A DNA stretch of 37,630 bases from Bacillota bacterium (GTDB lineage: Bacteria; Bacillota; Sulfobacillia; Sulfobacillales; Sulfobacillaceae): NCBI GenBank assembly GCA_023475835.1, contig JAMCVM010000074.1, forward strand, positions 1-37,630. The letters are read 5' to 3'. The translations under genes were made by a program, and so were the position numbers. The notes below the pieces were generated by a model. The model saw nothing but the letters and a program-made list of their open reading frames with translations, made no database searches and was not told the DNA's origin. This document shows positions 34,555-37,630 of this stretch, piece after piece (positions within the stretch are counted from its first letter, which is position 1; the number at the start of each line of letters is the position of its first letter).

Positions 34555-35963
34555 TGGATCTGATTTTTACTTAGGCGGTGGCCAAACACGAGCCAGATGC
34601 CCCAAACCAAAAGAATGACGCCGATTCCAACTACGACCCCAACTCGTTCTGGTTTAGCCACGATGGCGAAAGCCATGGCGAGGATGACTAAGACCATGAC
34701 CAGATAGGTGCTTGAGGGGAAGCCGGGTTGGTGGTAGGTGAGACGTTCGGGATGATGTTGTTGCAGGTAGGGCCGATATCGCAACTGGGTCAAGAGGACC
34801 ATCAGCCAGATGAACATGGCTTGAAATCCGGTGGCCGTCACCAAATACGAGTACGCCTGTTTGGGCAAGACGTACGCCAGAACGATGGTGCAGGCGAGCA
34901 GCGCCGCGCTGCTCAAGATGGCGAAGGTGGGCTGTCCTCGTCGATTGAGTTTGCTCAACCAAGAGGGTGCCTGACCTGCCTTGGCCAGACGGTACAACAC
35001 CCGGACATTGGAGTACAGGGCGGCATTCATGGTGGAAAGCACAGCGAACAGCAACACCAAGTTCATGGCGAAGGACCCGTCAGGAATGGCGATGGCGCGC
35101 AAGACCACCGTAAAGGGACTGACGCTGGCGGAAAAGCGTTGCCACGGTACCAGGCTCACAATCAAAAAAATCGATCCGAGATAGAGGACAAAGATGACAA
35201 CGGAGGTATTGCGGATGGCCTTGGAAATGGTGGACGACGGTTTTTTGGTTTCAGCGGCGGCCAGCCCGATGACCCCGGTACCGGCATAGGCGAAAAGCAC
35301 CAACAACATCGAGGGGGCGGCTCCCAACCAGCCATGAGGGAGCCAGCCGCCATGAGCGGTCATGTTCACCAAGGGGTTTAGGGGAGTGTGGGCGGGGGAG
35401 GGAAAGAGGTGGAGCAGGGTGGCAGTCCCGACGATGATAAAGAGTGCGACCGCGACGGTTTTCACCCCGGCCATAATTCCCTCGATGGTTCCGAATCCGC
35501 GGACGCTAAGAAAATTGACGGCAATAATTAATGTCGAATAGACCAGAGACCATATCCACAGCGCCATGGAGGGGAACCAGAACTTCGTAAAGAGCGCAGC
35601 TGCGGTCACCTCACTAGACATGGTGAGCACGCTGGAAAACCAGAAGATCCAGCCCGAGACAAAGGTCCAGCCCGGACCTAAGACGGCCTCGGTATACACT
35701 AAGAAAGAACCGGGGGTAGGGGTGGCGATGGACATCTCGGCTAGGGCGGTAATTTCAAAATACATGGCCACGGCGGCCAGAATAAACAGCGGGAAGACGA
35801 TGGGACCCGCATTGTGAATAGCGAGCCCACTGGCCAAAAACAAGCCAGAGCCCATGATGCCGCCAATGGTGAGAAGGGTCAAGGTAGGTGAAGTCAAATC
35901 CCGTTGAAACGCCTGATGTTTATGGTTAGACTGAGATTTAGGGCCTTTCGATTTGATGGACAT
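34551..35963 (-). CDS. Amino-acid permease, APC superfamily
   Basis: Integral membrane protein of 470 residues with about 12 hydrophobic segments. The first segment carries the APC signature TIGGIMGSGLFLASGLAI. Later segments include EITALAEMSIATPTPGSFLVYTE and FAYAGTGVIGLAAAETKKPS, characteristic of the amino-acid/polyamine/organocation family with proton symport. The start ATG follows GGGAGG, six bases away. The substrate is not inferable. Divergent from the thioesterase gene, with about 80 bases between the two starts. Confidence 0.93.
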   Translation of the reverse strand: MSIKSKGPKSQSNHKHQAFQRDLTSPTLTLLTIGGIMGSGLFLASGLAIHNAGPIVFPLFILAAVAMYFEITALAEMSIATPTPGSFLVYTEAVLGPGWTFVSGWIFWFSSVLTMSSEVTAAALFTKFWFPSMALWIWSLVYSTLIIAVNFLSVRGFGTIEGIMAGVKTVAVALFIIVGTATLLHLFPSPAHTPLNPLVNMTAHGGWLPHGWLGAAPSMLLVLFAYAGTGVIGLAAAETKKPSSTISKAIRNTSVVIFVLYLGSIFLIVSLVPWQRFSASVSPFTVVLRAIAIPDGSFAMNLVLLFAVLSTMNAALYSNVRVLYRLAKAGQAPSWLSKLNRRGQPTFAILSSAALLACTIVLAYVLPKQAYSYLVTATGFQAMFIWLMVLLTQLRYRPYLQQHHPERLTYHQPGFPSSTYLVMVLVILAMAFAIVAKPERVGVVVGIGVILLVWGIWLVFGHRLSKNQIH

Positions 35964-36046
35964 GATTAGCCTCCCATGGACTTACATTGCTGGGGTTAGG
36001 ATGAGGATTCTCGTGACGTTCTATTCCAACGAACCGGAGGGACGCA

Positions 36047-36538
36047 ATGGACGCTAGTGGGAAGACGGTCGCCCAGTCACGCACTGAGATGACCGAGTTG
36101 GCATTGCCAGGAGACTCTAATCCTTTAGGCAACATCCTTGGTGGTCGGGTCATGCATTGGATCGATCTAGCCGCAGCCATGGCCGCGGCCCGCCATGCAG
36201 GCCATATTGCGGTGACGGCGTCGATGGATCGGGTGACGTTTTTAAATCCGGTGAAGGTCGGTCAGGTGGTACATCTCATCGCCGAATTGACCTGGGTGGG
36301 ACGCACGTCGATGGAGGTTCAGGTCGAAGTAACTAGCGAGGATTTGTTGACCGGCCAAGTCCAGCCGACGAGCACGGCCTATTTAAGCTTCGTCGCCATG
36401 GGCTTAGATGGTCGGCCTGCTCCGGTTCCGGCATTGATTTTGGAATCCGCCTTGGAACGGGAGCGGTTTCGTACCGCAGAGATTCGGCGGAGGGAGCGGT
36501 TGGACCACCGCGAGCACAGCACTAAGCGTTCTTCGTAG
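36047..36538 (+). CDS. Hotdog-fold acyl-CoA thioesterase (YciA/BACH type)
   Basis: Hydrolyses acyl-CoA. The 163-residue product has the family motif NPLGNILGGRVMHWIDLAAAMAAARH (Asn, Gly-Gly and Asp conserved), then SMDRVTFLNPVKVGQVVHLIAELTWVGRTSMEVQVEV, the typical hotdog sheet. The C-terminal 35 residues are highly charged (ESALERERFRTAEIRRRER). The ATG has GGAGGG five bases upstream. It stands alone, divergent from the permease, with mobile-element debris downstream. Confidence 0.88.
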   Translation: MDASGKTVAQSRTEMTELALPGDSNPLGNILGGRVMHWIDLAAAMAAARHAGHIAVTASMDRVTFLNPVKVGQVVHLIAELTWVGRTSMEVQVEVTSEDLLTGQVQPTSTAYLSFVAMGLDGRPAPVPALILESALERERFRTAEIRRRERLDHREHSTKRSS

Positions 36539-36636
36539 CCGTCCTGACCGAGATCGCAAAGAGTGTCTGGCTCCTCCATAGCTAAAGAATTGGTCGAATT
36601 GGGTGGTTTGCTAGTTATTCTTGATGAAGATGGAAA

Positions 36637-37285
36637 TTACTGCTGATTTGAAGCAACGGAAATGTAGTTGGCCTGTGAGTCGGGAAACCACTTGGCCACT
36701 GCACGCACCAAAGCGGCGGCCAGATCGAGGAGCGTGACTTTCGGACCCTCCTCCTGTTCGGGCTGGCGATGAATCCTGAAATTCATCGGGATAGCCCACG
36801 GTGCCAGCACTCGCCGTAAAACTCGTCTCCGCCCCAAAGCGGGTCCATATCGATAGCCAGCACCACGATATTCGATCCCCGGGTGGTCACCGGCTTGACG
36901 CCTGAACGGACGGCATCGCCATATCGTCCCGGCTCTTCGACCTTGCGTCCGATTTTGTGAAATAAGGTGTCATTGCAGAGTAGCAAAAGTTCACGCACAT
37001 CCGGAAGGTTGCGGGCGGACAGATGGGGTACCAACCGATGCGCCCAGACTCCCAGCAAGTCGGACCGTTTGGACCATCGGCCTTCACGGCAAAATGCCAT
37101 ATAGGCCTCCTACCGGGGCCGGTCGGCCCCGGCAACCATTTGCCATAGACGCGTGCTGATCCGATGACCGGGACATCGCACCCATGCCGTCAGCAACTCG
37201 ACAAAACGGTTGGCCATCGGTTCGGTAAATAATCTGCGAAATGGGTCCAATAATTTGGACCATTGTCCTACTACTTTGATACTGG
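36637..37285 (-). pseudogene. Broken DDE transposase (IS701/DDE_5-like)
   Basis: Minus-strand translation gives fragments of one transposase. VVGQWSKLLDPFRRLFTEPM, ANRFVELLTAWVRCPGHR, then an in-frame TAG at 37112-37110, then EAYMAFCREGRWSKRSDLLG. The N-terminal catalytic motif follows as LLLLCNDTLFHKIGRKVE and VLAIDMDPLWGGDEF. A frameshift near 36800-36837 moves the reading into IPMNFRIHRQPE and LLDLAAALVRAVAKWFPDS, after which the protein stops short. The style matches DDE_5 (PF13546) transposases. At least two lesions plus a missing C-terminus make it inactive. Confidence 0.7.
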
Positions 37286-37535
37286 GCGCGGCTCCAATTT
37301 GATGGTTTGATACCAGGGGTGTCGGCTTCTCAACCGGTGGTTTTATAATGGTTTTCCAAGACGATGGCGTTCTCCCAAAAAAAGAAAACTATAACCCGCG
37401 CACAGTATATTGGACATCGCCTCCACGAAGCACGTTAGCACTCGTACGTGAGTTTGTTCAGGGGAATATTGGAAGTATTCATTGCGAACATACTTTTGGT
37501 TCTTGAGCTGATTCCATGAATGTGCAGTGCTGATT
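37286..37535. other. Gene-free spacer between transposase relic and IS end
   Basis: No coding region or strong structure is recognised. It is AT-rich compared with the rest of the window and contains a 7-base A run at 37377-37383 that breaks open frames. Confidence 0.35.
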
Positions 37536-37594
37536 TTGACACTCCCCACGCCTAAAGGCGAGGGATTCTTGCGAGGAACCCACTCACGTGAGCT
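37536..37594 (-). mobile_element. Probable right end of an IS200/IS605-family element (omegaRNA-like 3' end)
   Basis: On the minus strand the sequence AATCCCTCGCC-TTTA-GGCGTGGGGAGTGTC forms the hairpin CGCC/GGCG with flanking CCC/GGG (37545-37564). This is the style of the 3' end of TnpB-associated elements and of the omegaRNA scaffold. Element polarity places tnpB to the right, on the minus strand. The boundary is near 37536-37542. Identification is by pattern, not alignment. Confidence 0.5.
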
Positions 37595-37630
37595 TTACTC
37601 GCAAAGGGTTCGCCAAAAGCCCCCTAGCCA
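37595..37630 (-). CDS. Possible 3' end of a tnpB gene, cut by the window edge
   Basis: Reading the minus strand from the window edge gives W-L-G-G-F-W-R-T-L-C-E followed by TAA (37597-37595), ending 30 bases before the IS605-like terminal hairpin. This is where the tnpB stop usually lies. Only 11 codons are visible, so coding status is inferred from position. Confidence 0.3.
   Translation of the reverse strand, partial: WLGGFWRTLCE

Noticed and set aside
34728-35381. Plus-strand open frame opposite the permease
   Set aside because: Antisense to a well-supported membrane protein; composition is that of complementary hydrophobic codons.

Overview
The window reads as chromosomal DNA of a moderately GC-rich Firmicutes-type bacterium, possibly an acidophilic or thermophilic Sulfobacillus-like lineage (inference). 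Support: Bacillus-like gene order purB-C-S-Q-L-F-M-N-H-D and yerC-pcrA-ligA, strong GGAGG ribosome-binding sites, frequent GTG/TTG starts, tight ATGA/GTGA overlaps, a GlnR-like MerR regulator and a DUF1540 protein.

Layout. 1-1000: a RelE/ParE-type toxin-antitoxin pair, then an isolated 3' end of a tRNA-like sequence with a terminator, which looks like an island scar. 1000-2320: an orphan AbrB-type antitoxin and decayed intergenic DNA with a 23-bp tandem hairpin repeat. 2324-3066: an unknown coiled-coil protein and a 57-residue four-cysteine DUF1540 protein, closed by a terminator. 3132-5615: merR-hpt-guaA, covering purine salvage and GMP synthesis. 5675-9300 (minus strand): nrdA-nrdB, a class I ribonucleotide reductase, behind a promoter carrying two NrdR-box-like sites 31 bp apart and a cobalamin riboswitch. 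9301-9908: a non-coding stretch ending in the purine promoter with two inverted repeats and PurBox-like sequences. 9909-20900: ten purine genes in one overlapping transcription unit, from adenylosuccinate lyase to GAR synthetase; purE and purK are not here. 20943-21539: a Ser/Gly-rich lipoprotein. 21540-22371: no gene, but a 106-bp inverted-repeat element followed by a multi-helix RNA-like structure with a U-tract. 22372-26874: yerC, pcrA, ligA. 26942-28923: two oligopeptide-ABC ATPases without their permeases. 29021-34554: gatC-gatA-gatB, an LD-carboxypeptidase and a TrmA/RlmD-type rRNA methyltransferase. 34551-35963 (minus): an amino-acid permease. 36047-36538: a hotdog thioesterase. 36637-37630: mobile-element debris, namely a broken DDE transposase and what looks like the right end of an IS200/IS605 element running out of the window.

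How the genes work together. Most of the window concerns nucleotide supply: de novo IMP synthesis, IMP-derived GMP, base salvage and deoxynucleotide production. The best regulatory observation is that the oxygen-dependent class I reductase appears to be under two controls, NrdR (dATP/ATP sensing) and coenzyme B12 (riboswitch). This predicts a B12-dependent class II reductase elsewhere in the genome. The best candidate for something undescribed is the structured segment at 21678-21824.
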